In this document: positions 27,828 through 36,162 of the stretch, piece by piece
How positions within the stretch are numbered: the first letter of the stretch is position 1
How the letters are laid out: each line of letters begins with the position of its first letter
Assembly: GCF_900177805.1 (NCBI RefSeq)
Contig: NZ_FXAX01000002.1
Span: 584,677-648,676 of the forward strand
Origin: Fibrobacter sp. UWB13
GTDB taxonomy: Bacteria; Fibrobacterota; Fibrobacteria; Fibrobacterales; Fibrobacteraceae
DNA: 64,000 bases
Direction of reading: 5' to 3'
The notes under the pieces: generated by a model
Database searches by the model: none
What the model was told of the DNA's origin: nothing
Seen by the model: the letters and a program-made list of their open reading frames with translations, nothing else
Made by a program: the position numbers and the translations under genes

Positions 27828-29146
27828 AAGTTCTCGTCATAGGCTCCGTCTATCCAAGATTTCAAGAAGACGCCGAAGTCCCTTGGCTGCGCACTTCTAT
27901 CGCGCACCTGAAAAAAGCGGGTGCCGAAATCCAGGTGCTCGCCCCTGCCTACAAAGGACTCAAGAGCCATGACATCGACGGAACGCACGTAAACCGTTTC
28001 CGCTACGCATTTGCAAATTGGGAAATCCTCACGCATGAGGAAGGCGCCCCAAGCAAGATGGCATCCAAGCCGTGGTTGCAGCTGCTTGCCATTCCCTACA
28101 TCATCAACGGATTTTTCCAGTGCATCAGGATTTGCCGCAAGTGGCACCCTGACGTAATCCACGCACACTGGCCGTTCCCGCATGCTTACATTGCGCTCGG
28201 CGCCGCCAAGCTTTTTAAAATTCCGCTCGTGCTGAACTTTCACGGTGCAGAACTTCTGCTCATCCGCAAAAAGAAGTGGGTCAAGCCTCTCTTGAAATTT
28301 GCCATCGGACAGGCACAGGCAATCTTTGCAAACTCGAGTTTCACCGCCGGTAAAATCAAGGCGCTCCGCAACGTGGATGTCGAATGGAGTCCGTACGGAA
28401 CCACACTTGAGACGAGAACGGACGAAGCCTTACAGACTAGAAACGAAAATAACGCTTCGTGTCATCCTGAGCGAAACGTAGTGGAGTCGAAGGATCCAGT
28501 CACGATTATTCCTCATGCTGTGAACGGCAAGTTCAAAATTCTCTTTGTCGGGCGACACATCGAACGCAAGGGAATCTGCTACCTCATCGAAGCTGCAAAA
28601 TACTTGCCCAGAGACAAGTTTGAAATCCGCATCGTCGGTGTCGGTGACTTGACCGAACAGCTTAAGCAACAAGCGACTTTATTAGACGAGAGAGGTGTCA
28701 TCCTGAGCGAAGCCCATCGGGGCGGAGTCGAAGGATCCAGTCAAGGAAATCAACCAGCAGATATAATTTTCACAGGCAAGCTCTCGCCTGAAGATCTCGC
28801 AAACGAATACAGGACTGCAAACGTCTTCACGCTCCCGGCTATCGTCGATCACAAAGGCGACACCGAAGGACTCGGAGTCGTGCTCATCGAAGCTATGGAA
28901 CTTGGACTGCCGATTGTCGCAAGCAATGTCGGTGGCATCCCAGATGTCGTTGTCGACGGAGAATCCGGAATTCTCGTTCCTGAAAAAGACCCTGTCGCTC
29001 TTGCCGACGCCTTCAAGCGTCTCGAAGTAGACCCTACATTGATTCAAAAACTTCTCGCCGGCGCCCGCAAACGCATCGACGAATGCTTCACCTGGGACGG
29101 CATCATCGAACGCCAGATGGAAGTCTATAAACGTCTTCAGCAATAA
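27824..29146 (+). CDS. GT-B glycosyltransferase (GT4-like)
   Basis: About 440 residues from the ATG that overlaps the preceding stop codon. The N-terminus (VLVIGSVYPRF) and IHAHWP are the acceptor domain; FVGRHIERKG and EAMELGLPIVASNVGGIPD, with E as the conserved donor-binding residue, are the GT4 signatures. It probably adds a sugar to a surface polysaccharide or lipid. Two in-frame insertions of an interspersed repeat (residues about 213-226 and 292-306) lie in surface-loop-like positions. Otherwise the enzyme looks intact. Confidence 0.85.
   Translation: MKVLVIGSVYPRFQEDAEVPWLRTSIAHLKKAGAEIQVLAPAYKGLKSHDIDGTHVNRFRYAFANWEILTHEEGAPSKMASKPWLQLLAIPYIINGFFQCIRICRKWHPDVIHAHWPFPHAYIALGAAKLFKIPLVLNFHGAELLLIRKKKWVKPLLKFAIGQAQAIFANSSFTAGKIKALRNVDVEWSPYGTTLETRTDEALQTRNENNASCHPERNVVESKDPVTIIPHAVNGKFKILFVGRHIERKGICYLIEAAKYLPRDKFEIRIVGVGDLTEQLKQQATLLDERGVILSEAHRGGVEGSSQGNQPADIIFTGKLSPEDLANEYRTANVFTLPAIVDHKGDTEGLGVVLIEAMELGLPIVASNVGGIPDVVVDGESGILVPEKDPVALADAFKRLEVDPTLIQKLLAGARKRIDECFTWDGIIERQMEVYKRLQQ
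28461..28500 (+). repeat. Interspersed repeat (GTCATCCTGAGC family) inside a glycosyltransferase gene
   Basis: It starts GTCATCCTGAGCGAAACG and ends GAAGGATCCAGT, like the intergenic copies elsewhere in this window. It is read in frame as a loop starting CHPERNVVE, and a second copy follows in the same gene. Confidence 0.75.
28697..28743 (+). repeat. Interspersed repeat, second copy in the same gene
   Basis: It starts GTCATCCTGAGCGAAGCC and ends GAAGGATCCAGTCA, with an internal GC-rich spacer. It is read in a different codon phase from the first copy (VILSEAHRGG). Reading through in two phases without a stop suggests the sequence tolerates, or is selected for, open frames. Confidence 0.75.
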
Positions 29147-29148
29147 AC

Positions 29149-29172
29149 AAAAAAAACCGCGAGTTTTCGCGG
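29149..29172 (-). terminator. Intrinsic terminator of the leftward lipoprotein gene
   Basis: Stem CCGCGA/TCGCGG with a GTTT loop, followed on the - strand by a run of T (seen as A at 29149-29156 on +). It lies just after the glycosyltransferase stop and ends the leftward lipoprotein gene. Confidence 0.75.
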
Positions 29173-29210
29173 CATTCATTGTGGTGCATTTAACACCTAA
29201 AGCTTAATAA

Positions 29211-29636
29211 TTACTGAACCTTAAATCCAGCTTTCTCGAAAGCGAGCCTGTTGTCTGGATTCTTCATGGCTACATTCGTAATCCAGTCGAATTCAGCAAT
29301 GCCACCCTGCAAACCGGCACGTGCACAAAGCTGATCACGAGCCACATTGTAAGCATTAAGAATCTGGATCTTTTCAAAATCCTTGGCATTGTCAATTTTC
29401 GCAGACCACATCACGCCAAGTTCCACAAGACCATTGCTTGCCTTTGCGTAGACAGTTGCCTTTTCAACAGTGATAAGGGATTTTGCAGGAGCCGTGAACG
29501 GAAGCACAGGAACAATCGGCTGCGACTGCGGCAACACGACCTGGCTTGAAGCTTTTGCTTCTGGCTTCTTGTCAGAGCAAGAAACAAAAAAAGAGGCGAT
29601 AGCCAAAAGGGAAATTACTAGAATTTTTTTTGACAT
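29211..29636 (-). CDS. Small lipoprotein, function unknown
   Basis: A 141-residue protein with signal peptide and lipobox FFVSC (Cys near 20), a Lys/Ser/Pro linker, then a beta-rich domain (VEKATVYAKASNGLVELGVMWSA) and a helix. The sequence is lipoprotein-like and has no enzyme motif. GAGG precedes the ATG. It lies just downstream of the tRNA gene and may share its transcript. Confidence 0.65.
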   Translation of the reverse strand: MSKKILVISLLAIASFFVSCSDKKPEAKASSQVVLPQSQPIVPVLPFTAPAKSLITVEKATVYAKASNGLVELGVMWSAKIDNAKDFEKIQILNAYNVARDQLCARAGLQGGIAEFDWITNVAMKNPDNRLAFEKAGFKVQ

Positions 29637-29657
29637 GCTCGCCTCTTTTTTTTGTAA

Positions 29658-29729
29658 TAGCGGTTCAGGGATTTGAACCCCGGACCAATGGATTATGATT
29701 CCAGTGCTCTACCGCTGAGCTAAACCGCC
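29658..29729 (-). tRNA. tRNA with CAU anticodon (Met or Ile2)
   Basis: Read on the - strand it is a 72-base cloverleaf: acceptor GGCGGTT paired with AACCGCT (first pair G-U), D arm GCTC/GAGC, anticodon loop ATCATAA (anticodon CAT), TTCAAAT loop with CGGGG/CCCTG-type T stem, and discriminator A. CCA is not encoded. The TTGGTC variable region resembles tRNA-Ile2 (lysidine-modified) rather than fMet. The anticodon loop begins with A instead of a pyrimidine, and the top pair of its stem (C-T) is mismatched. Which of the three CAU tRNAs it is needs comparison. Confidence 0.88.
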
Positions 29730-29764
29730 ATTGATTGCAAATTTAGTAAATCACTTTTAGAATT

Positions 29765-30514
29765 TCAAGGGGTATTTGAAAAATAAACCCTAGTTTCCAT
29801 AAAATTTTCGCCCCATTCAATCACGCGCCATGCCGGTGCGGCAGAACTCAAACTAAATACCGAAATATTCGGGTTAATCTGCATCTGCGTCGACGGAGTT
29901 ACATACACAGTCTTGTCTTCAAGCTGGACCGTCATTTCGCTGTGGTAATGTCCCACAAAAATATGCTTGAGATTCTTAATCTTCGAAAGCGTCGCCTGGA
30001 CTTCCACGATATTCTTCATGGAATATCTTAAATCCATGAACTTGTGTCCACAAAGGCAAGGCGGATGATGGAGGAACAGCAAAACCTCGTCATCAATCTT
30101 TGACGTTTCCTGCTCAAGCCACGAAAGCTGTTCACTCGAAACTGTACCGTCCGCACTGTCCAAGAAGAAAATGGAACGGCCATCGATATCATAACGGTAA
30201 TAGCACTTGCCGTTGTGAATTTTTCCGTTCAAGTCAAAATACTTCCCCATGATTTCAAGATTATCATGGTTTCCCGGAATGATGCAAACTGGAACTTTGC
30301 AGTCTTTTATAATATCAGCAATATAAGAATAGGCACCCGGCGTTGCGTTATCGGCTAAATCTCCGGAAATCACCAAAAGATCCAAATCTTTCATGGTTGG
30401 TGAATTATATGCCGTAAGGAAGTTCTTGCAGACATCAATATCTTGAACAAGGCTCGCACCATCACCAATGTGAGTATCAGATATCTGACCTATCTTAAGA
30501 ACTTGTTTTTCCAT
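29765..30514 (-). CDS. Metallophosphoesterase, CpdA-like
   Basis: About 249 residues from the ATG at 30514 (MEKQVLKIG); upstream in-frame sequence is AT-rich and unlikely to be coding. Calcineurin-fold motifs are present: DTHIG (near 13-17), GDLAD, GNHDN, and HH and GHYH (metal-binding His). It belongs to the CpdA/Icc-type phosphodiesterases, which hydrolyse cyclic AMP or related cyclic phosphodiesters. The substrate is not certain from sequence. Confidence 0.85.
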   Translation of the reverse strand: MEKQVLKIGQISDTHIGDGASLVQDIDVCKNFLTAYNSPTMKDLDLLVISGDLADNATPGAYSYIADIIKDCKVPVCIIPGNHDNLEIMGKYFDLNGKIHNGKCYYRYDIDGRSIFFLDSADGTVSSEQLSWLEQETSKIDDEVLLFLHHPPCLCGHKFMDLRYSMKNIVEVQATLSKIKNLKHIFVGHYHSEMTVQLEDKTVYVTPSTQMQINPNISVFSLSSAAPAWRVIEWGENFMETRVYFSNTP

Positions 30515-30866
30515 ACAACTACGTAGAATATAGCTTTTGAGACTAGAAAATGAAAACTTTACATGTTTTTTTGTGCTTTTTGTAATAAAGTCCATAGTTT
30601 TGTGAACTTTGTCACACAATCTTCAACATACTTTCGTGACCATTTAGTGAATTAACATTGAAAATTCAGGTTCAACATCTATCAACATTGAAAAAAGTGA
30701 ATAGATTTTAAATTTTCAACATTAATCCACATTTTCTTTATTCTCGTAACTCGTTGATTATCATAGACTTAGAGTTTTGATTTGAAATTTCTATCCACTA
30801 TTCACTATATTAAATACTAATTACTATATATAAATATATCTAGTATTATTTAATATAGGTGGTTGA
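30515..30866. other. AT-rich intergenic region with repeated TCAACAT motifs
   Basis: A strongly AT-rich stretch with at least five TCAACAT or TTAACAT motifs in one block (about 30622-30725), a TAATCCACA near 30724 and a TATCCACTA near 30793. It lies between the phosphoesterase and bactofilin genes, next to parAB. This could be a DnaA-dependent origin region or only promoters. No perfect DnaA box (TTATCCACA) was seen. Confidence 0.35.
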
Positions 30867-31223
30867 TTACTTTTCCTTCTTGCTTGCAGGCGTTTCGTTC
30901 ATGTCGCAATTGCCTTGTAAGATGGCACCTTCGTTGATGACGAGCTGTTCTGCTTTTACGTTTCCAATAATTTTTGCATTGTCTTCAAGGATGAGCTTGC
31001 TCTTGCAGTCAACATTTCCTTTTATATTACCAGCAAGAATAGCGGCGTTACATTTAACGTCGCCTTCAATACTTGCAAGTTTTTCGAGAATTAGTTCTCC
31101 TTCGACTAAAACCTTTCCCTTGACCTTACCCGCAATTCGTATATCTGTCTTTCCGATAATGTCGCCATTAACTTGGACATTTCTTCCAACTTGAGTAAAT
31201 TCCTGTTCGTTTTTGCTCCCCAT
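30867..31223 (-). CDS. Bactofilin
   Basis: A 118-residue polymer-forming cytoskeletal protein with the characteristic beta-helix core: repeated G-D/V-I-x-G turns (VNGDIIGKTDIRIAGKVKG, IEGDVKCNAAILAGNIKG). Short disordered ends are typical. Bactofilins shape cells and place peptidoglycan enzymes or chromosome-segregation complexes. It follows the M23 peptidase gene by 9 bp in the same operon, a pairing known from several bacteria, so it likely guides that peptidase. Confidence 0.92.
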   Translation of the reverse strand: MGSKNEQEFTQVGRNVQVNGDIIGKTDIRIAGKVKGKVLVEGELILEKLASIEGDVKCNAAILAGNIKGNVDCKSKLILEDNAKIIGNVKAEQLVINEGAILQGNCDMNETPASKKEK

Positions 31224-31232
31224 AATTTGCCT

Positions 31233-32033
31233 CTAGTATGTAAATATTGTTTCTGGATCTTGCGGTAAGTTGTTCTTGGTTACAGAGTAATGCAAGTGTG
31301 GACCACTCGTATTGCCGGTATCGCCTACGTAGCCAATGACATCGCCTTTTGTGACGTTCGCTCCTCTTCGGGTTCTGATACTCTTGAGGTGCGAGTAGGA
31401 TGACTTGTATCCGTTTTGGTGATCAATGACAACTGTGTTTCCAAGGTCGCCACTATTACCTGCAAATGTGACCTTGCCGCTTCCCGATGCAAAGACCGGG
31501 TTCCCCTTGCGTGCAGAAATGTCAATTCCCAGGTGCTTGTTTTCGTACGAGAACTTCTTGCTGATGATGCCAACTGCCGGGATTACGTTCGGAATTCGTT
31601 CCAGGCGGATTTTTTCGTCAGTCGTAAGCCAGTTGTGGATACCTTCAAAATCGATTTGGTTTTTCGCAGAAGGCACATGCGCAAAGCGGTTGCGCTCAAT
31701 GATGCTGTTGATTTTGTTGGAGTCGTTTTCGAGGAACGTCTCGAAGATATTCTGGATTCTATTTTCCATGATCCATAGCGAATCAAGTCTCGAGAAGAGC
31801 TCTTCATAGTTTGCGTTTTGCTTGATCAGCTGGGCGTTATGCACGCGCATCTTTTCATAGTTCGCAAGAGTCTTGTTGATTTTTGCGATATGGACAATGA
31901 ACAAAATAAGAATGATAGCGACTAGGACAAGCCCGATATGGAACAACCAAAACTGCTTGCTCGATATGCGGTACTTCCTTGCACCGGTCGTGTTTTCCGG
32001 AATAATCTGGATAGTGTAATACTTACGACTCAC
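31233..32033 (-). CDS. M23 (LytM-type) peptidase with membrane anchor
   Basis: A 266-residue protein: one N-terminal membrane helix (about 30-48), a coiled-coil stretch, then an M23 domain with the zinc ligands HxxxD (HLGID) and HLHY, plus a SYSHL segment. It should cleave peptidoglycan cross-links in the periplasm. It lies between ParB and bactofilin genes, matching shape-determining bactofilin-peptidase pairs. All metal ligands are intact. Confidence 0.9.
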   Translation of the reverse strand: MSRKYYTIQIIPENTTGARKYRISSKQFWLFHIGLVLVAIILILFIVHIAKINKTLANYEKMRVHNAQLIKQNANYEELFSRLDSLWIMENRIQNIFETFLENDSNKINSIIERNRFAHVPSAKNQIDFEGIHNWLTTDEKIRLERIPNVIPAVGIISKKFSYENKHLGIDISARKGNPVFASGSGKVTFAGNSGDLGNTVVIDHQNGYKSSYSHLKSIRTRRGANVTKGDVIGYVGDTGNTSGPHLHYSVTKNNLPQDPETIFTY

Positions 32034-32045
32034 GATTCTTTACCG

Positions 32046-33044
32046 TTAGCGGTTGTCCATTATTTCCTGAATTCTTGTCAGGTCATCCATGGAATAATAG
32101 TTGATGACGATGGTGCCTTTGGTCTGGTCCTTGGCGTTCGGGTTGAGTGCAACCTTTGTACCGAAAAATGTTTCGAGCCTGTTTTCGAAATTCTTGAGAT
32201 CAGCGCTGAGTTCCGGCTTCGGTCTCGGTTCGCTACCGTGGACTTCCGGCATTTCATCTTCTTCGGGAGCGGCTGCGCCATTTTCAGGTTCGCCTTCTCT
32301 TGCCTCTACTTCGTCTTTTGCCTGGGCGAACGGATCTTCGCCGCGAGCAATAGCTTCGATCTGACGGACGTTCAAGCCTTCTTCGATGACGCGCTTTGCG
32401 AGAGCTTCCGGGTCTGCAATTTTTTCACTGCAGAGAGCACGGGCGGCACCGCCTGCGAGTTTGCCTTCCTGAATCCAGGCCTGCACTTGGTTCGGGAGCT
32501 TCAAAAGACGGAGTGCGTTCGTGATGGCGGAACGGGACTTGCCGACCGTCTTTGCCAAATCGTCGTGCGTGTAATTGTGGTTGTCAATCAACTGCTGGTA
32601 GGACTGTGCTACTTCGATCGGGTTCAAGTCCACGCGCTGGATGTTCTCGATGAGTGCCCATTCGCTCATGGTCTTGTCGTCGAGATTGTCGTAAACCTGA
32701 GCCTTGATGGTTCTGCAGTTGGCAAGTTTCGATGCACGGGTACGGCGTTCACCGCTGATGATCTGGTAGCGGTCGCCCACCTTGCGGACAGCAATCGGCT
32801 GGATAAGGCCGTGCTTTTCGATAGTTTCAGCAAGTTCGACAAGTTCATCGTCGTCGAAGAACTTACGCGGCTGGAACGGGTTCGGGTCAATCAAGTCGAT
32901 ATTGATTTCGACGATTTTCTGATTGTCCGGATTTACGTTTTCGTTTGTAGCGGTATTGTTGATAGCGTTATCGACAGAGTTGCCGAGAACATCGTGTGCC
33001 TTAAAAATTGCAGAGAGACCGCGACCAAGTGCTTGTTTACCCAT
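32046..33044 (-). CDS. parB: ParB-type chromosome segregation protein
   Basis: A 332-residue ParB. The N-terminal KQALGRGLSAIF motif (ParA interaction), the nucleotide-binding segment (PNPFQPRKFFDDDEL, GERRTRASKLA), the VEDL-like ENIQRVDLNP, the helix-turn-helix (TVGKSRSAITNALRLLKLP) and the C-terminal dimerisation tail are all present. It should bind the six parS-like sites that lie within 6.8 kb upstream and form the partition complex. Repeat-rich DNA separates it from parA. Confidence 0.95.
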   Translation of the reverse strand: MGKQALGRGLSAIFKAHDVLGNSVDNAINNTATNENVNPDNQKIVEINIDLIDPNPFQPRKFFDDDELVELAETIEKHGLIQPIAVRKVGDRYQIISGERRTRASKLANCRTIKAQVYDNLDDKTMSEWALIENIQRVDLNPIEVAQSYQQLIDNHNYTHDDLAKTVGKSRSAITNALRLLKLPNQVQAWIQEGKLAGGAARALCSEKIADPEALAKRVIEEGLNVRQIEAIARGEDPFAQAKDEVEAREGEPENGAAAPEEDEMPEVHGSEPRPKPELSADLKNFENRLETFFGTKVALNPNAKDQTKGTIVINYYSMDDLTRIQEIMDNR

Positions 33045-33051
33045 AATAGTT

Positions 33052-33181
33052 TCTAGTTGTTAGTCAATGGTTATTAGTTAAAAGTTAGTAGTTGTTAGTT
33101 ACTAGTCAATGGTTGTTAGTTAAAAGTTATGCATCTATGTAGCTGTTAAAACTAATGACTAAAGACCAATGACTATTGACA
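33052..33181. repeat. TTAGTCAATGG-type repeat array
   Basis: Direct repeats such as GTTGTTAGTCAATGG and GTTGTTAGTTACTAG, plus AGTTAAAAGTTA pairs, end in AACTAATGACTAAAGACC. Related copies lie near 55169 and 60214. Function unknown. Confidence 0.6.
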
Positions 33182-33185
33182 GGGT

Positions 33186-33971
33186 CTACTTTTCCTTATT
33201 CAGTATTTCTTCGGCGAGCTTCATGTACGACTGCGAACCTGTGCTCTGCACATCGTAAAGGATGACCGGCTTGCCGTGGGACGGAGCTTCGGAGAGTTTC
33301 ACGTTGCGCGGAATCATCGTCTGGAAAACGGTATCGCTTAAGTTTTCACGAACTTCTTCAGCGACCTGCTTCGAAAGGCTTAGACGGGAATCGTACATCG
33401 TGAGGAGGGCACCTTCGATTTTCAAGTTGGAGTTCAGATTCTTTTGGACTTCACGAATTGTCTTGAAAAGTTCAGTCATACCCTGTAATGCATAATATTC
33501 ACACTGCACCGGAATGAGCACGCTCGTTGCGGCTGTCAGTGTATTAATTGTGAGCAAGTTCAGGCTCGGAGGAGCGTCGATGATAATGAAATCGAACTCC
33601 TGCTTGAGAACGTTCATCACGCGTTCGAGTCTGCGTTCGCGACTCATGACGTTGACAAGTTCAATTTCCATGACGGCAAGGTCAGGTCCAGAAGTGATGA
33701 CCTTGAGGTATTCAAGCGACGTGTCCAAAATGGCTGGCTTGATATTTTCGAGCGTGAGATTGTCCGGATTACCAGCCATGTCCAGAATTTCGTGGATATC
33801 CATATCCTGGGATTCCATGAAACCAAGACCTTGAGAGGCATTACCCTGAGGGTCCATGTCTAAAAGAAGGGTCTTCTTTTCAAGGGCTGCAAAACTAGCG
33901 GCCAAGTTCACAGCCGTTGTAGTTTTACCGACGCCACCTTTTTGGTTGCATATGGCGATAATTTTACTCAT
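33186..33971 (-). CDS. parA: ParA/Soj-type partition ATPase
   Basis: A 261-residue deviant Walker ATPase. KGGVGKTT is at residues 11-18, the switch-I DMDPQGN follows, and IIDAPPSLN is the Walker B motif. It moves ParB-parS complexes over the nucleoid. It overlaps the end of rsmG by 8 bp. The order rsmG, parA, parB is conserved widely near bacterial origins. Confidence 0.95.
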   Translation of the reverse strand: MSKIIAICNQKGGVGKTTTAVNLAASFAALEKKTLLLDMDPQGNASQGLGFMESQDMDIHEILDMAGNPDNLTLENIKPAILDTSLEYLKVITSGPDLAVMEIELVNVMSRERRLERVMNVLKQEFDFIIIDAPPSLNLLTINTLTAATSVLIPVQCEYYALQGMTELFKTIREVQKNLNSNLKIEGALLTMYDSRLSLSKQVAEEVRENLSDTVFQTMIPRNVKLSEAPSHGKPVILYDVQSTGSQSYMKLAEEILNKEK

Positions 33972-34617
33972 TATTACCTCGGGTGACTAAAGCGTACACC
34001 TGTTCTTCTTCTGGAAGTTCATACTTCTGGATATGCACTTTCGGATCGTTTTCCAAATGGGCAATATTGTTGAAGCTCTTCAGCGTGACAAAAGTTCCGC
34101 CGTGCTTGAGACCTGCCTGGGCTCGTTCCCAGTCGTTTTCAAAAGTCGAGAGGGCGCGGCAACTGATAAAGTCAAGGTCGGTCAGGCCGGAAGTTTCAAA
34201 GCGCTTGCCGACGATGGTCAAGTTATCCAAGTGGAGTTTTTCCTTGACCATCTGCATAAAGTTTACGCGCATGTGGCGTGGTTCGACAGCATAGAACTGA
34301 ACGTTCGGCATGGCAATCGCAAGCGGGAAAACTGGGCAACCTGCACCAGCACCCATATCGGCCCAACGGAGTTTGTCACCTTGAGTGGAAATTTCCTTTC
34401 CTAAAAACACAAAGGGAACGAGAGAGTCGGCAATGTGCCTGCTTAAAAACTTTTCAGAATCCTTTGCCGAAATCAAGTTACCATATTCCTTGGTGTCCAC
34501 TACCAAGTCTGCAAACTGGTAAAGCTTGTCGAGAGTCTCTTCGGACAGCTGCACACCATGTCCCGAAAGGAACTGGTTCAAAAGATCTTGCTGCGCTTTG
34601 TTAGTTTTGTAATTCAA
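33964..34617 (-). CDS. rsmG: 16S rRNA (guanine-527 N7) methyltransferase
   Basis: A 217-residue RsmG/GidB. The SAM-binding segment WADMGAGAGCPVFPLAI is near residues 85-100, and ERAQAGLKHGGTFVTLK is typical of the C-terminus. It methylates G527 of 16S rRNA. It is the first gene of the leftward rsmG-parA-parB block; mnmG and mnmE, often its neighbours, are not seen upstream. Confidence 0.92.
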   Translation of the reverse strand: MNYKTNKAQQDLLNQFLSGHGVQLSEETLDKLYQFADLVVDTKEYGNLISAKDSEKFLSRHIADSLVPFVFLGKEISTQGDKLRWADMGAGAGCPVFPLAIAMPNVQFYAVEPRHMRVNFMQMVKEKLHLDNLTIVGKRFETSGLTDLDFISCRALSTFENDWERAQAGLKHGGTFVTLKSFNNIAHLENDPKVHIQKYELPEEEQVYALVTRGNNE

Positions 34618-34628
34618 ATTTTTTTGAC

Positions 34629-34660
34629 GTTATCCTGACCCGCAAGGGGAAGGATCCAGT
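34629..34660 (+). repeat. Interspersed repeat, intergenic copy
   Basis: Starts GTTATCCTGACCCGC and ends GAAGGATCCAGT, matching the family copies within coding genes and near 40766 and 53644. Confidence 0.7.
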
Positions 34661-34697
34661 TAAGTTTTGCTAGAACTTTTGCGTAGTGAAACAAAAA

Positions 34698-34713
34698 TGT
34701 TCCACGTGAAACC
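34698..34713. promoter_or_regulatory. parS-like site 1
   Basis: TGTTCCACGTGAAACC, two differences from the consensus TGTTTCACGTGAAACA. It is the closest site to rsmG-parA-parB, which encode the ParB that should bind it. Confidence 0.8.
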
Positions 34714-35002
34714 TTATGAGCCGAGAGTCGCAGAACATACTTGTATGTTCTATGACCGAGGCGATTAAGGTAGGACACGAAGTGTCCAAACATTTCTGTT
34801 CCGAATTGAAATTTAGTATAACTTTTTTAGAAAACAATTCACAAACTCCCCTGCCCTATAAAAATCATAAAATATATGTTGATAACATTTTGATAAATGT
34901 TGAAAAACTGTTAAAGCGAGCGTCGCGAAAAAAGCTTGCTTGTTTTCATGACCGAGCCGCTGAGTTCGCGCTTGCGCAAAAACTGAAATTTTTCTTATTG
35001 TC

Positions 35003-35024
35003 ATTCCCGCCATCGAGCGGGAAT
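35003..35024. repeat. GTCAT-hairpin repeat, copy 1
   Basis: Inverted repeat ATTCCCGC/GCGGGAAT, preceded by GTC. Three other hairpins preceded by GTC, with different but self-complementary arms, are at 39616, 49594 and 63519. Confidence 0.65.
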
Positions 35025-35275
35025 TTCCCTTTTGTTGAAACTATAACTTCGTTATAGTCTTACAATCTCATGCTCGGTCATGCCGGTGTGCAAGCACCCC
35101 GTCACGACTCCCGCTATCGAGTTTGCTCCTTCGGAGCCAACTTGCTGCACCTCGGAAATGTCGGTAAACAAGTTTCCCGCCGCTTCCTCGGTTTGCGATT
35201 GTTTGGACACTTTGTCCTACCTCTTGGGGCTCAGTAATGCCCATACAAGTATGGGCGCTACATTCGCCCTGTAGA

Positions 35276-35291
35276 GGTTTCACGTGAAACA
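35276..35291. promoter_or_regulatory. parS-like site 2
   Basis: GGTTTCACGTGAAACA. The 14-base core is a perfect palindrome, with one difference from the consensus at the first base. A covarying hairpin begins 8 bases later. Confidence 0.88.
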
Positions 35292-35298
35292 CAGCCGA

Positions 35299-35342
35299 GG
35301 TCAGAAAGCGAAAAAATGCTTGCATTTTTTTATTTGCTGACC
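35299..35342. repeat. Covarying hairpin family, copy 1
   Basis: Outer stem GGTCAG/CTGACC, spacer AAAGCGAAAAA, inner stem ATGC/GCAT, then T-rich spacer. Copies 2 and 3 keep the architecture with different outer-stem sequences. Confidence 0.65.
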
Positions 35343-35389
35343 GATGGGTGTTGGACTGTGGCTTTGCTATAGTCCAAACATAAAAAAAT

Positions 35390-35407
35390 CCTCCCTATTT
35401 AGGGAGG
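35390..35407 (-). terminator. Terminator of the 242-residue lipoprotein gene
   Basis: CCTCCCT/AGGGAGG stem with an ATTT loop. The - strand shows a T run right after the stem (A run on + at 35382-35388), 27 bp beyond the gene's stop codon. Confidence 0.75.
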
Positions 35408-35433
35408 AGGTGAATCTATAAAAGTCTGAAGTA

Positions 35434-36162
35434 TTATTGTTTGCGACGGTGCATGAAGAAAGTCACGGTCTTATGATCTAGCCCGTCTTCGATATATGTT
35501 CTGGTCATCGTGAGCATTCCATTCTTAATCCCTACTTCGTAACGATTCCAGGCAACCCATTCTCCATCGTAGTAAATATCTTTCTGGTAACAGGTATTGC
35601 TGTCGTTCTCATCCATGACTATAATCTGGTTTTGATTAGGTCTAAATATAGTATCATTTTTCAAAACGTAAATGCTGGTGTATTTTCTCCCTTCATCGGT
35701 GTATGTGCTGGCTAGGGAATCTCCATCAAAGTAGATAATGGTGGTGTCGCTGATTCCGTCTTTCGTTGAAATGAGTGTACTGATGTTGCCTTCGCGAATG
35801 AATTTGGTTTCTGTGGTGTTGATGGTGGTTTGGTATGTCCATTCGCCATCTCGGAGATTTGCCTCGTAGGTGCTGTCGAGATGAGTATCGGTCCAGTAGG
35901 CTTTATAAATATAGATGGAATTGCCTCTGTTATTTGCTGTACCCTTATCCCAATATGCGCTGTCTATAAATAAACCGTCTTCGCTGAAGAAAGAAAATTC
36001 TGCACTTTGGAGTTCGAGGATTGTTCGGATACAGTTGGTGTAAGATGGATCAGCTATATTTTGACCATTATTGGTAGTAATGTTATTAGCGGATGTACTG
36101 CTAGAATCGTCGCTACAGGCAATGAAAAGTGCTGCCGCTAAAAGAAGTATTTTAGATTTCAT
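35434..36162 (-). CDS. Lipoprotein, function unknown
   Basis: A 242-residue protein with signal peptide and lipobox LFIAC followed by a Ser/Asp-rich linker. The rest is beta-rich, with repeated Y/F-D-G-E/D patterns (YDGEWVAW, YFDGDSLAS), which resemble MORN-like or WG-like repeats of some surface lipoproteins. No enzymatic motif. The gene is isolated between repeat regions. Confidence 0.65.
   Translation of the reverse strand: MKSKILLLAAALFIACSDDSSSTSANNITTNNGQNIADPSYTNCIRTILELQSAEFSFFSEDGLFIDSAYWDKGTANNRGNSIYIYKAYWTDTHLDSTYEANLRDGEWTYQTTINTTETKFIREGNISTLISTKDGISDTTIIYFDGDSLASTYTDEGRKYTSIYVLKNDTIFRPNQNQIIVMDENDSNTCYQKDIYYDGEWVAWNRYEVGIKNGMLTMTRTYIEDGLDHKTVTFFMHRRKQ

Larger units (their letters stand above)
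34618..35433. other. Repeat-rich intergenic region with two parS-type sites
   Basis: There are 816 bp without a convincing gene. It holds the GTCATCCTGAGC-family repeat (34629), parS-type sites (34698 and 35276), an inverted repeat (35003), a covarying hairpin (35299) and a terminator (35390). Short hairpins such as GGACACgaaGTGTCC occur throughout. Open frames here are disrupted by the repeats and have no ribosome site. Confidence 0.8.

Noticed and set aside
31938..33056. A 372-codon + strand frame over parB
   Set aside because: Complement of parB, no conserved domain.
33052..33181. A CRISPR array
   Set aside because: Repeats are irregular, unspaced and not accompanied by cas genes.
34716..35325. 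Short open frames in the repeat region after rsmG
   Set aside because: Composed of the hairpin and parS repeats, with no ribosome site.
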